Shown in pieces: positions 43,873 to 55,594 of a DNA stretch of 64,000 nucleotides. The translations under genes and the position numbers were made by a program. The stretch comes from Setomelanomma holmii (lineage: Eukaryota; Ascomycota; Dothideomycetes; Pleosporales; Phaeosphaeriaceae): positions 62,001 to 126,000 of the forward strand of contig ML978222.1 of the NCBI GenBank assembly GCA_010015745.1, given 5' to 3'. The notes beneath the pieces were generated by a model that was given only the letters and a program-made list of their open reading frames with translations, was not told the DNA's origin and searched no databases. Each line of letters begins with the position of its first letter. The stretch's first letter is position 1.

Positions 43873-46173
43873 TGTGGCAGCTGTGGTTGAGTTGTTTGAC
43901 GGCGCAAGACTTCAAAACGTGGGGCCGCGATGAGTCGAATGTGGAAAGAACGAATGTCGGAAATTTGGCGGCCCGTGCGTGCGGACTTGAACAAGACGCC
44001 ATTGGCTCGAGCATCTTACACCTGCAGCAACCAGAACAAGCAATCAACCTGTTGCTTGATCAGTTGCGGCAGAAAATCTACTAGTAGCAAAAATAGTCTC
44101 GCAAAAGCTACGAAATTTTGTGCTGACAAGCATACGCCATTGAAGAACTCAGTTCGATAGCAGCAATTTTATTGGCTCTCTCACAATCGCTTGACATGCT
44201 CATAAGATAATCATGTGTTTGCAGTAGCAGCCAGTGTGGTCGAAAGTGCGCGCATGGACTTCTTGGGTGCTAACAAGAAGCTGCACCGCGCTCGAGTGGT
44301 GGCAGGGCATTCTCATGCTAGTTACTTACAGGAATCATGCACATGTTTGACACGCGACAACATCCAACGGTGACATCTGACAACGACAGCTGCGTTGTTT
44401 TATCCATATGAACTTTGGTCCAAAGCGTCGTAGTTATCGTCGTAGTCATCAAGGGCAAGATGCATGTCTATGTGCGTTCGTCTAAAAACGTCACGTTGCA
44501 ACCAGAACAATCTTTGCAAGTAATCCCATAGATGACTTCCAAGGTCAAGACACATGCATCCCTATGGTACCGGTTTCTGAGGCTCGGGAGCTTCCGCAGA
44601 CGACTGCGCGCTGATGTTTCGCAATGGTGGAGAATGGTCGTCAGTCCAGCAGCCTTCCTTGATACTGACGAGGCCTTTATGCGGCTCGCAGAATGTTGTT
44701 GCAATACATATATCACCACTTTTTGCGAAACACGTCGAGGTTCGCCGGCCGCGTTGGGGACCCATGAAATCCTTGGCAGCCACATTGCCTTTGCTGATAA
44801 GCAAGACGATCGTTTGAATTGACAAATGCGTCGCCATCTGTCCACGATTGGTAGTCGCGCCGTCTCCGGCCCTGTGTCTGAGAATGGGTTACATCCGCTC
44901 ATGATGTGCCAGAAGTGACGCCAACTGACCGTGGTGAAGCCTGATCACCAGAGGTTGACGTCACAGCGCCCAAGGATCAGCTCCTCCTGAAGGATTTGTG
45001 ATAGCACCCCGGTGGGAGTGCGGGGCACCAAGGAGGGCGCCAATTCTCCGCGAGGCTGCCCAGAGGTGTCAAACGGCTTGCTGCAAGCATGTTGGAGTCC
45101 TCAGGCTCGCACTGCTATGCGGCACGGTAAGCAATGCCCCGATGGTGGAGCGGCTGTGCAACATTTCTCTGCGTGCCCAGAGCTCCAGCTCGTATTTTTA
45201 GAGGCCAGCCTCTCTGCGCGCAGGCGAGCCAAAGAGCGTGGGACGCGCGTCCTAGCTGCTGATTCAGCCGAGATCGGACCAATGATAGCGCGGTAGACCG
45301 TTCAAGCACCAACACTTTCTGCGAACTGGGCAGGGACGGGCTCAACGGGCAAGAGCGTCCAGGGGTAAGAGCACCTCATCATCTCGCCGCACCCGCAGCA
45401 ATCAATTGCGAATTGCGGGTGAAGCTGCGTGGTGTCGTCGACGCCAAAAGCGTGCGGCAGGCTCACCACGCGACGATAACGATAAACACTGGCGACGGGT
45501 GCACAGCATGGCGCCGTGCAGCTGTTGTTGAGACGACGGTAGTGCGTCAATCCGTGATGCTTGGTGGTGCTTGGATATGCAGGGTGGCCGGGGCTAAAGA
45601 ATTGATAGCTGAGGCAGCCTGATTGGGACACTCGTCGCGATAACGGTGCCGCAGCAACACACTTGACGCCGCAAAGGACGGGGGATTGAACTTCGTTAAG
45701 CATCTTCACTCTTCACATGCGTCTGCTTCCTGCATCTCCCAGATTGTTCCGCCTGGTTTGCCGCCACTGCATCGCTAACGCAGCACGCCCGTGGTGCTCC
45801 AGAAGATTTTTGCGGGTCGACCTGCTAGCGCAAAGGCGGCAGGTGCGAGGCTAAAGCTAATCCAGCTGGGGCGGAAAAAGGGTTACAGCCTCTCGCTGCT
45901 TTGCGCCGTCTTCCTTCCCAACGACTTCGCCGCGCGCGCTGAGAGTAATCTTGAAGGTCCATCGGACAGTACGCTCGTTTCTCACTGTCGTCCTCCCCAC
46001 ACACTTCACTCTACCTCACCGAACGCACTCGCGTGGCCGAGTACACGCAGGCCCGCCAACGACACGCAGCGGAGCCCCTAACGCCGCAGCTCACCACTCG
46101 CCGCAGATGCGATAAGCAACACGCTCTGCACGACACCGCCCAGCACCCATCACCGCACATCTAATTCGCAGTC
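43873..46173. other. Long spacer upstream of PheRS and DUF3405 genes
   Basis: 2.3 kb with no supported gene. Frames up to 144 codons overlap on opposite strands and lack motifs. It holds the divergent promoters of the two flanking genes. The 45.7-46.17 kb part is CT/CA-rich, as expected of a 5' UTR and promoter. Confidence 0.5.
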
Positions 46174-48377
46174 ATGCCTACCTCACGCTTCAATCCGGGC
46201 AAGCTGTTCATCAGGACGCGCTTCAATTATGAGAAGCTGCCCGGCGCCGACAGCCAGGCCTCGTCGCCTCTGCCGCTGTTCAACACCAAGTCATGGGGCC
46301 ACAGAGGCCGCCAGCCCGCCTGGGCAAATCGTATACAGCGGCCGCGCATGTCATTTGCGCGTCTCATCACGCTCGCCGTGACTGTTGTCGTGCTGGTGTC
46401 GATGCTCGCGACGGGCATCTACAGGAGACACCGGTGGCACCAAGTGCAACGGCACGGAGAGGACAAGAAGCAGTACCACTGGGAACACTATCCTCGGTAA
46501 GCCACGCGACGGAGGCTGCGTGCAACCATGTCGCTAACCTTCTCAGATTGAACGGCTTCTTCAATGGCGTTCGCACCCTGGTCCCATACGGTGACTGGGT
46601 GTCCGAGCAGGACTATGTCAAGTACTCGCAGAGCCCCAACCCTGAGGACAACATCAAGCCCAAGTGGCCGCACATGTCCAAGGACAACAAGGAGCCGCCC
46701 CTGGATCCTGTGCCCTTTGACCCCTACAAGTTCGACTCGGCTGAGTACCTCAAGACCCATGATAAGGTTGAGACGTGCTACCTCGACGAGGACGAGAAGG
46801 TCGACACGCCTGACATCTACGCATACCCGGGAATCCCTCAAAACATGACTGCTCCTTTCTTCGGCTCGTACGAGGAAATTGGCATGAATGACAAGGTGTG
46901 CTTCGACCGCTTTGGTCGTTTTGGCCCATACGGTTACTCCTACTCTCGTGACGAGGGCGGTCTTGAGATGTCTGCCAAGTCTGAGAAGGCTGGTGCCGAC
47001 AAGATCTGGAGCTATGAGAAGAAGGTCGACTACCGCAAGGTCAAGTGGGCCCAGGCTCAGAAGAAATGTTTTGAGAAGAACAAACACCGCTTCGAGACTA
47101 CGAACTCTACGACTGCCGAGGAATCAGCTCCCGCCAAGAAGAAGCTCCCTCGACACGCATACATCCTCCGCACATGGACCGGCTACAAGTACAGCGACTA
47201 CCAGATTCTGACCATCCGCGCCATGATCAACGAGCTGTCTCTGAAATCCGGCGGTCAGTACGACGTGCACTTCCTGCTCCACGTCAAGGATGACAGCCTC
47301 CCCATCTGGTCCTCGGAAGAGATCTACCAGAAGGTCATTGAGGACAATCTTCCCAAGGAGTTTTGGGGTATGGCTACTTTGTGGTCTGAGCAGCAGATGC
47401 GCATGTACTACCCCGAGCCATTCCCTAACAATGTCTACAACCACGCCAAAGCCCCCGTACACTCTGTCTACCGCAGCGCGCATTTTGCCCTGCAGTGGTT
47501 CTCGCAAGCCCGTCCCGAGTACGACTTCTACTGGAACTGGGAAATGGATCTGCGCCTTACTGGTTCCTACTACGAGTTCCATAACAGCATCGGCGAATGG
47601 GCCAAGAAGCAGCCACGCAAGGGTCTCTGGGAGCGTTCATCTCGCTACTACATCCCCGAGCTTCACGGTTCCTGGAAGAACTTCACCGAGATGGTCGAGG
47701 AGGAGCTCTACAACAGCGACGAGAAGCCAGTCTGGGGTCCTCCGAAATTCGAGAACACCGGCATGCTTCCCAGCCCCCCTGAGACTGAGCCGCCTCATTC
47801 GTATCTCCAGGACAACTACGAGTGGGGTGTCGGTGAAGAAGCCGACATCATCACGTTTAATCCCATCTTTGACCCTGCGAAGACCAATTGGGTGTTCCGC
47901 GACGATGTGACCGGCTATGATCTTGAGCTTCCTGAGCCGCCACGACGCTGCGCCATTATCACAGTATCACGACTGTCGAAGCGACTATTGGATCTCATGC
48001 ACCGCGAAACTTACCTCATGAAGCACCACATGTTCCCTGAGATGTGGCCTCCGACGGTCGCTTTCCACCACGGATTGAAGGCCGTGTACGCCGCGCATCC
48101 CGTCCACTTTGACCACAATTGGCCTCTCGAGGCTCTTGACAATACCTTCAACAAGCCACCCAAGCCTACCGACAGCGTCTTCGGCTGGGGTGAGCACAAC
48201 CAGCTTGGAAACAGCTTTTACTATAACGCCGGCTTCAGCTCTGAATGGTGGCGCCGGTGGTTGGGCTCCCGCGAAAACGACAAGGGTGGCCCAGCTGCGG
48301 AAGAAGCCGGAACCGGTCGACTTTGCATGCGCTCGACACTATTCCACCCTGTCAAATACGAGAAGGGCTCGGAATGA
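46174..48377 (+). CDS. DUF3405 family type II membrane protein, 717 aa
   Basis: Exon 1 46174-46496, intron 46497-46546 (50 nt, CGCTAAC branch) and exon 2 46547-48377 join in phase. One signal-anchor at residues 61-83 (FARLITLAVTVVVLVSMLATGIY) follows a basic N-terminus, predicting a short cytosolic tail and a large lumenal domain. The lumenal part has PF11885 (DUF3405) features: LPRHAYILRTWTGYKYSDYQ, YDVHFLLHVKDD, FYWNWEMDLRLTG, HHGLKAVYAAHP, FYYNAGFSSEWWRRW. The WEMDLRLTG segment resembles a DxD-like metal site of Golgi glycosyltransferases, so a glycosylation role is reasonable but unproven. Codon use is strongly C-biased at third positions, suggesting good expression. No lesion. Confidence 0.9.
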
Positions 48378-49384
48378 GTTGACGCTTTTTACACGATATA
48401 TCCTTTAATAGCGACACTTTCTACATCATGGCGCCGGAGTCGCGCATAGACTTTTCTGCGCCCCCACCAACATACTTTCGATCTCCGCATATCCAGCGCC
48501 ACAACATCTTTTAGGCGCTTCTATCATCGGGCGGCGTTCCACGGCGTTTTCTTCTCGAACATGGACTGTACATTGCGACGATTGTTGTCCTTTTCCGCTT
48601 TTACCAGCAGCAGTATACCTTTTTGTCCTACACAAAAGTCGACGGAAGTGTAATTAAGCCGGAAGCGCATCTGGCATCCGCTCTTTTTCGACGCGGTGCG
48701 TTGGGAGTATTGGAGAGTAGGAAGAGTGTTGATAGTAAGGAGAAGACGGAGGAGGAGATGAGGATCCCTCGCTTCCACTGGGCATTTGGCGTTTAGCATG
48801 TTGAAACGTGTAGACGATGGGTCCTGTTTGGGTCCTTTGTGCGCAGGATCCTCCAGGTAATGGCCTGGGTTGCTGAACAATGTGGTTGTAGAATTATGAT
48901 GCAATTGAGATATAATTACCACTAAGAATGCGTCATGCTTAATCCGAATAATGCAGCCACAAGTCTATCTCACGTCGTCCACGGTTGGCCGCCGCTGCGT
49001 ATTGGTGGATGTGCGCGTTGTTTCCCATCCATCAGCCTGTCCGTAGTATGTAGCTATATATCTACGTAGCCAGGCGCAGGCGTAGAACCTGCCGACGCAC
49101 GTGTGAAGAAGCTATACTGCTCTACCTGAGTGCTCCGATGCTAACTTTGGGGTTCCATCAGGCCCCGATCGCTATAGACCAGTGGCCTCCCACCTCTCTG
49201 ACCTTCCGAACGTTGTACATAGCGGGTCAACAGTCCTTTGCCTACAGATTTGGTCGAATTCTTCCCCATTGAGCTTTTTGTCGCACTACCCTTGTCGCCC
49301 AACATCTCTATTGTATAGCCATCTTTGCGAATCGTCCACGCCACATATCACCCTTTTGTGCACCTTGACGTTGACATATTTGCT
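48378..49384. other. Spacer
   Basis: 3' UTR of the DUF3405 gene, then the promoter of the SGNH hydrolase gene. A short AT-rich near-palindrome (GTAGCTATATATCTACGTAGC) sits at about 49050-49070. No gene is supported. Confidence 0.4.
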
Positions 49385-50566
49385 ATGGCAGCAAATGCTG
49401 GGCAGCGTTGGGTCTCTGGGTGGTATGCACCGCCCAGCCGAATGCTATCTACAGGACTGGCGGGTCGCACATTCCGACAGCTCGCCCATGTGCACGCTGG
49501 TGGTCAAGCAATCCGCCTACGTCTCTCCAATCGCTACGGAGACGAACCAGTCACGCTCGCCGGCATCTCTGTGGCTAATTCTGTTCAAGGACCCATGGTT
49601 GGCAAAAAGTCAGCACGGTTGACGTTTGCTGAGCACACGGACGTTGTGCTAGAGCCCGGTGCAGAGAAAATCAGTGGTCCAGTCTCGATGCACGTCGAAC
49701 CATTTAATGTTCTTACCATTTCGTTTGAGCTGGTGAAAGGAGATGCGCTTACAGGTCATCTTTTCGCGTCCCAGACCTCTTATATCTCGTCAACGGCGGC
49801 CGCGACTCCAGTTCCGGCCGAACTTGCCTTCGTGGAATATCCGTTGATGAGGAATTCCTGTTGGCTTATTACAGGCCTTGATGTTATGCTATGGACACCA
49901 CTGAATGCTGTGGTGGCATTCGGATCGTCCACCACAGATGGACTTGGATCGACCCCAAACACGAACGGTCGCTGGCCCGACTATCTAGCACACCGTTTGA
50001 AAGAGGCGGGCGGAACCCAATATATGGTAGTCATCAATGCTGGGCTCTCAGGGAATCAACTTACAACCTCCGAGAACGACAGTCTCAGTCAACTTCCCGG
50101 AGCTAATATGCCAAAATTCATGTTTGGTGAGGCTGGTCTACATCGTTACGATTGGGACCTGGCTTCACAACCTGGAGCAACGGATCTGATCTTACACATT
50201 GGTTCCAATGACTTACGTGCAGGCGTAAAGGCCGTAGCGATCATTGAGGGCTACAAGCAGCTCGTCCAAACCGCAAGGAAGGTTTATCAAAAAGTCTTTG
50301 GAACTACGATTCTGCCAGGCGGATACACACTCGAACAATCGGCGCAACGGCAGATCGTCAACGACTGGATTTTGGAGCATGGAAGTCGGGTTTTTGATGC
50401 TGTTTTTGACGTGGGAACTCCACTACGTGCTGAGATGGATACTACGAAGCTGGACCCTGCATACGACAGTGGAGATGGGATTCATCCTAACAATGATGAA
50501 TACAGATTGATGGCTGATGCTATTGATATTGCAAAGCTATCAGGGAGTCCTCTTGAAGGGAATTAA
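49385..50566 (+). CDS. SGNH/GDSL-type hydrolase, 393 aa
   Basis: Single exon; the first ATG in frame is 49385. An N-terminal beta-sandwich-like region (WVSGWYAPPSRMLSTGLAG, IRLRLSNRYGDEPVTLAGI) is typical of secreted-type SGNH esterases such as the rhamnogalacturonan acetylesterase relatives. The catalytic blocks follow: block I FGSSTTDGLGS, where Ser replaces the usual Asp of GDS; block III HIGSNDL; and block V DGIHPN carrying the Asp-His pair. No clear signal peptide is visible from this start. It probably deacylates or deacetylates a carbohydrate or lipid substrate. There are no pathway neighbours. Confidence 0.8.
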   Translation: MAANAGQRWVSGWYAPPSRMLSTGLAGRTFRQLAHVHAGGQAIRLRLSNRYGDEPVTLAGISVANSVQGPMVGKKSARLTFAEHTDVVLEPGAEKISGPVSMHVEPFNVLTISFELVKGDALTGHLFASQTSYISSTAAATPVPAELAFVEYPLMRNSCWLITGLDVMLWTPLNAVVAFGSSTTDGLGSTPNTNGRWPDYLAHRLKEAGGTQYMVVINAGLSGNQLTTSENDSLSQLPGANMPKFMFGEAGLHRYDWDLASQPGATDLILHIGSNDLRAGVKAVAIIEGYKQLVQTARKVYQKVFGTTILPGGYTLEQSAQRQIVNDWILEHGSRVFDAVFDVGTPLRAEMDTTKLDPAYDSGDGIHPNNDEYRLMADAIDIAKLSGSPLEGN

Positions 50567-51408
50567 AGACATGTCCGGACTGCGTTACCATCTTGGCTCG
50601 CGTGATGCATGGCGAAGATCAAACCACCCTGATTGGAATCGAGGCATCAGCACCAGCCATACAAGTTATTGTCATGAGCTATTTCGGAAGGGCAACTTTG
50701 TATTGCTTGAAAAACTAATACTATCTACCAAACTCTCCTTGGTGTATCATCTTGATTGTGGCGACAGCTATCGCTGCCGACTAACGTCAAGAGTCTAATT
50801 ACGTCGTTGTTAGACAGAAGTCAGCCGCAAGCAACGTCACCTAGACAAAATTGGTCCACAAGGAAAGATACATAAGTAGCTGCCTTAGCCGCAACCTTGC
50901 AGGATTGCGAGTCGCTGAGTAGCCAAGCTCCGACACATAGCTAAGGAGGGCGGTAGCGACGACGTGCTAGTGGAGTCTCCTCTGTGCTCTCAGAGGTCAT
51001 TCTGCGGTGTATTAGTACCAGTTTAGTGTCATCCATGTGCCAGAGAAAGGCCTGGACTCGTGGACGGTGCCATGTGCGCCACGCCGTGCGGTGCAATTTC
51101 AACCGAGGAAAGTTTTAGGTGGACGCGTATGCTTGGTGATAAGCAATCAAGGAAAAGGTTTTTCTTGAACAAGGAACGAGACAGTTATGCTCTCAAGGTA
51201 GACGGTGATGTGATCCGGACGTATGTATCAATTGCATGGAAAGCAAGTACATATTTACTCAATGTAAACGAACAATCGCGACTGGAAATGGGTATACAAA
51301 AGCAATCCTGCACTTCTCCCCTCCAACCTAAACCCACTTCTCTATGCGTGCTTTTGAGCCGTCACACGACAAGGGACAACAGGAACCTCGCACGACCGAA
51401 TCCAACAT
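50567..51408. other. Convergent spacer
   Basis: Between the stop of the SGNH gene (plus) and the stop of the LicD gene (minus). The frame at 51060-51422 has no family similarity and overlaps the 3' end of the LicD gene, so I do not call it. Confidence 0.4.
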
Positions 51409-52533
51409 TTACTCAACCCTGACACCCTTCCTCGCCCTGTCCCCTACACGCACAAGATACCGCTCCTTGCTGTCGTTGGCCTTGTCTTGCTTTTCTATAT
51501 CGGCAGCTTCATCCGTCTCCACCCACTCATGCGCCTGCTCATCGAACCTCCATCCCCTATACCGCTTCTCCAAAATACTCTTTGGCCCGTACTCCTCCAG
51601 CAACAGTTCCTCATAATCAAATGGCACGCGGACATTAATTCCCTCAAACGTACTTTGACGTAATGGGAAGACTTGAGACGACGTGTAAGCGTGTTGGTCC
51701 TTGGTGTAGAGCTGGATATCATCGTGATCGGTTTGCACAATCTGGTAAGAATTTGTCTTGTGACTCCATTGTTTTGCGGGCGGTTGTGTGTGGATTGTGG
51801 TGATGTCGATAAAAAGGCCAGTCGCAGTATCGATCCAGCGCGCATCAATCACATTCTCCACATCTTTCGTGGACCAATCTGAATGGTGCGGGTTGATTTC
51901 GAGGAGGTATTTCTTGCCGTCGTGTGCGAGTTCTTCATGGAGCATGTGTTCACTCACGCGCGCGTTGTCACGCGCAATCGCTTCCTCTGCGTCTTTTGGT
52001 GGCTGCTCGTGCAAAGGCAGAGAAGGCGAGGCGTGGTAGGATTCAAAGTCCCGTGCAGTGAAGTGGTGAACAGACATATTCCACCAGTTTCCGAGTTTAG
52101 CAATGCCACGCTCATCGATCATAACATCGATGTCTGCGTCCCATGGCATGATGTGTCCGTTCCACCACCAGCCTAGTAGACAGCCATGCATGAGCCATGT
52201 TCTCACGCCTATTCGTTCCATTGTATCCATGTATGCTTTGAGCATAAGGCGCAAGTGGAATTGCCGCGTGTTGTGTGGCAGCTCGGTCGAAGCGAAGCGC
52301 CCATCGTAATGTGCGTTGAAGGTCGATTCGTGGAAGAACTTTGTGGGGTGGGAGTAGGATTCTGCGTTTGAGTAGTCGGTGTCGAGTTTGGTAAGGCCAC
52401 GTAGGGAGAGGAAGGATGCGGAGCGGCGTTGGAGGGTGGGTGGTTGCGGTTGTGATGGCGGTTCGGTTAGTGCTGTGGTTGCGAGTGGGAGGATGGAGAA
52501 GGCAAGGAGGAGAAGTTCGGCTGGAAGCTTCAT
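51409..52533 (-). CDS. LicD/Mnn4-type secretory protein, 374 aa
   Basis: Single exon from ATG 52533. A signal peptide or anchor (LPAELLLLAFSILPLATTAL) is at residues 3-22. The LicD core (PF04991) is clear: TWLMHGCLLGWWWNGHIMPW followed by DADIDVMID, then ARWIDTATGLFIDITTIH, and the closing segment VPFDYEELLLEEYG. Fungal proteins of this type are related to yeast Mnn4, a regulator of mannosylphosphate addition to N-glycans in the Golgi; bacterial LicD transfers phosphocholine. The DADIDV segment is the likely metal/nucleotide site. It lacks the long KE-rich tail of yeast Mnn4. Role in phosphodiester decoration of glycans inferred. Confidence 0.82.
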   Translation of the reverse strand: MKLPAELLLLAFSILPLATTALTEPPSQPQPPTLQRRSASFLSLRGLTKLDTDYSNAESYSHPTKFFHESTFNAHYDGRFASTELPHNTRQFHLRLMLKAYMDTMERIGVRTWLMHGCLLGWWWNGHIMPWDADIDVMIDERGIAKLGNWWNMSVHHFTARDFESYHASPSLPLHEQPPKDAEEAIARDNARVSEHMLHEELAHDGKKYLLEINPHHSDWSTKDVENVIDARWIDTATGLFIDITTIHTQPPAKQWSHKTNSYQIVQTDHDDIQLYTKDQHAYTSSQVFPLRQSTFEGINVRVPFDYEELLLEEYGPKSILEKRYRGWRFDEQAHEWVETDEAADIEKQDKANDSKERYLVRVGDRARKGVRVE

Positions 52534-54484
52534 GGTTAAAGTTGGTTGCTTGAAGTTGGTTGCTTGAAGTTTGTCGCGATGCCTCTCTATCAGCGTAGAG
52601 AAGCCAATTGCGGCACGGTATTGTCGTTACCTTGGTCGCATGCTCGATTGCGGCGAAGTGGCCGAGCAACTCAGGAGTGCTCACTACCTTCTGCGTTGGT
52701 AAGGAACAATTCAACGTCCTAATTCTCTCCAACAAGAAGAGCTGTATGTGAGCATATCCCCAGGAGATCGGCGCGTGGGCGCATCTTTCAATCGCAATGA
52801 TATCTGCAGGTTCATGGGCCAATCCCGCACGCGCCGAGTCTTACGTCGCCCGCCTCGTCATACATCACCGCGCCATACCTGTTCCAAGCCAGGCTCCTGC
52901 GGGCTTACGAAGCTTCATTTTGTGTTGCTTGTTGGTGCTTGTCTTGCATCAAGGTGCATGCAACGGACATTGTGTGTGACAGTCAGACGCCTGGCGGGCA
53001 TGTGGTTTTGATGTTGTGGCATCTCGTGGCAGCGAATGAAGCAGGGGCGGAGCCAAGCCCCACGATGGGTGCGAGCTTTCTGGTGCAACCTCTGTAGCGG
53101 ACGCTGCAGCTTAAAAGGGTACGAAGTAGACATGGTCCTGAGGACAACGATATAAGAGGCTGGATTGGATGAAGTTTGTCCGAAATGCTGACTTGGCGGC
53201 AAATTTCAATCGAGGTCACGCACTGACTTGTTCGCAATGCCTGTCGGAAAGAAGGCCCTTGTTCCTACCAACAGTACGAACAATTTGGTATCCTGACACC
53301 CGCAAACAGATTGTCCGTAGGCCTTCGCTAACTCGCAAAGAATGCTAGACGTTCATCTCAGAAGCCAGTGCAACTCTCTATCGCTTGTGGTCGAAAGTCC
53401 CAGGGCCTCTAGTGGATGTCCCCATGTCTTTTTTGCCAATCAAGACCAGTCTTGAGGGATCATGCAACTACATAAGGTCGAACCTTCATCACGTTAAGAG
53501 CAAGATTCGTATTTGCGATAGGTGAGCGCTTCACTCGGTGAATTCTCCGAAAGCGATACTCGGACTAGTCTACAGCGCCCACGCCATCTCATTCATTTCT
53601 CATGGTCAATTCATTGTTTCGCCGCAAGTCTGCTTAGTTAATTGTCCATTATATACAGGCTTACTGAGCGATCATAGACGTGGCAGAAGTTCTTCCGACC
53701 GTAGCCATGGTAGACTGCGACTGCAGGACTGCTCCGGAACCTACTCAAAACTCGACTGAGGTACGCGCAAAGTATCTTGGAACTTGCCAGAGCTTAGAAC
53801 CTTGAGTTCCGTAATTCTTTGCACTTGAGCGCTTAGGGCAATGGTTTCCGTGCTTGGAAACTCAAGTGCGCTGGTCTACTAGTCATATGAACCTTTGGAC
53901 TTGAAATACGTTGCGGTATAACCTCGAACTGGTTTTGAAGATTTCGCGCGTCGAATCCACTATCCCTACAGGAGGTCTTTTGCTGAGAGGTATATTTCTG
54001 AGGAAGTTGGATCTCGGAGATAATACAACTATGGAAGTATGCAACCATACGTAACCCTTCGCGCTTGCTCGACACCGAGCTACCGACCGTAACACTCGGC
54101 GGAATGCCAACTCTTATTCGGACCTCCGACTCAAAGTCCTCGTCAAGCCTTCACACAGCTTGGCGCATAATGAACCGCGCATCGACGCCGACCGTCTGGG
54201 AACACTAAGTTAAGAGCGCGATTCTTATTGGACGGCCTAGTTCCCTGCCTCATGTGGCTTGAAGTACGACTCTTTAACTCCGCGATCTCCGATGTTGCCT
54301 GATCATCTCGACGGACATTACAACTTTACGATGGGGACGAGTCAAGAAAAGGATCAATACATAAGGTATCAGAGAATACTTTGCTTAATTGTAACAACTC
54401 ACATAAGCTCTCACCTACTACCTCGAACGCCTTGAATAACCTCCTCTGTCCACAACTCCACAAAGCCCATTCCGAAACTTCGTC
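52534..54484. other. Spacer
   Basis: 1.95 kb with no supported gene. Frames up to 95 codons (or 236 codons overlapping the LicD gene antisense) have no motif and conflict with each other. The last 100 bp before 54485 are CT/CA-rich, as in a fungal core promoter. Confidence 0.45.
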
Positions 54485-55423
54485 ATGGCCAAGTCACTCC
54501 TTGCCGTCTTTGGTGCAACTGGGAATCAGGGCAACTCTACCGCCAATTCTGTTCTTGACGACCCTGAGCTCTCAAAACGCTACGCTGTGCGCGCAGTGTC
54601 CCGCGATGTCAACAATCCTAAAATGCAACACCTCAAGAGCAAAGGAGCCGAGCTAGCCCAAGCCGATCTCGATGACCCTTCTTCCCTACCAGCAGCCTTA
54701 AAGGGCGTGGAATACCTGTTCTTCATTACCACGACCCAGTACCAGGGCAATTCACGGGAGGTTGAGACCCGCCAAGCCGAAGCCATCTGCGAAGCGGCAG
54801 TCAAAGAAGGCGTCAAATACATCATCTTCAGTTCCATGTCGCATCCATACAAGATCTCCAATGGCAAGCTGAAGAATGTGGAGCACTTTGACGACAAAGC
54901 CGAGATCGAAGAATATATCCGCTCTCTGCCAGTCAAGAGCGCCTTCTTTGCGCCAGGATCCTTCATGCAGAACTTTACCTCGCATCTCAAGCCTCGTCCA
55001 AGTCCTGCGAACGATGGAACGTACGTCATGGCCAGTATCATCAAGCCTGACACCAAGCTTCCTCTGACTGACATCACCGATACCGGGAAGTGGACCGGCG
55101 CAATTCTTGCTGAGCCAGAAAAGTACGAGGGAAAATTCTTCGCTGCGGCCGAAGGGCTTTACACGTTGTCTGAGGCGTGCGAGATCATGTCGAAAGTGCT
55201 CGGAAAGACGATCAAATATCAACAGCTCCCGGATGAGGTTTTCAAGGGATTCTTGCCGCCTGGATTAAAGGAACAGCTGTATGAGATGTGGGTGCTAAGC
55301 CGTGACTATGGTTACTATGGGCCTGACATGAAAGAGCTGGTGGGCTGGGCGAAAGAGCAGGCAAAAGGCCACTTGACCACGCTGGAAGAGTGGCTGGTGC
55401 GGGAGAAGTACTCGGTGGAATAG
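54485..55423 (+). CDS. NmrA-like NAD(P)-binding protein, 312 aa
   Basis: Single exon from ATG 54485. The glycine motif GATGNQG at residues 10-16 opens a Rossmann fold of the atypical SDR type. FITTTQYQGNSREVETRQAE and YIIFSSMSHPYKI follow the NmrA/HSCARG pattern. The SDR catalytic Tyr-x-x-x-Lys is not evident, which fits regulatory or redox-sensor members of the family. The C-terminal part (FMQNFTSHLKP, KFFAAAEGLYTLSEACEIMS) matches the family's substrate-pocket region. NmrA proteins sense NAD(P) and can restrain GATA-factor activity in nitrogen repression; most paralogues, including this one, have no assigned target. No lesion. Confidence 0.85.
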   Translation: MAKSLLAVFGATGNQGNSTANSVLDDPELSKRYAVRAVSRDVNNPKMQHLKSKGAELAQADLDDPSSLPAALKGVEYLFFITTTQYQGNSREVETRQAEAICEAAVKEGVKYIIFSSMSHPYKISNGKLKNVEHFDDKAEIEEYIRSLPVKSAFFAPGSFMQNFTSHLKPRPSPANDGTYVMASIIKPDTKLPLTDITDTGKWTGAILAEPEKYEGKFFAAAEGLYTLSEACEIMSKVLGKTIKYQQLPDEVFKGFLPPGLKEQLYEMWVLSRDYGYYGPDMKELVGWAKEQAKGHLTTLEEWLVREKYSVE

Positions 55424-55594
55424 AATACCAGCCACGATGGACGTAGGCAGATAGAGCTAAAAAGCCTTGATACTTCGAAATGTAAGCACAGTATATCGCC
55501 TCATCACAATAGAACACTTTGATGCCATTACGTGATTTCGAGCAACTCAAGCCCGGACAAACGAGATGTCGGCATGACTTGTTGCGACTAGAGC

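Noticed and set aside
44000..46100. Several 90-150 codon frames in the gap between PheRS and DUF3405
   Set aside because: Overlapping on opposite strands, no motifs, many start at non-ATG codons.
46488..47087. 199-codon frame opposite the DUF3405 gene
   Set aside because: Antisense shadow of a strongly codon-biased exon; no domain and no promoter context.
52112..52822. 236-codon frame overlapping the LicD gene
   Set aside because: Same-strand shifted frame with repetitive Thr/Pro/Arg composition; the LicD frame has the family motifs.
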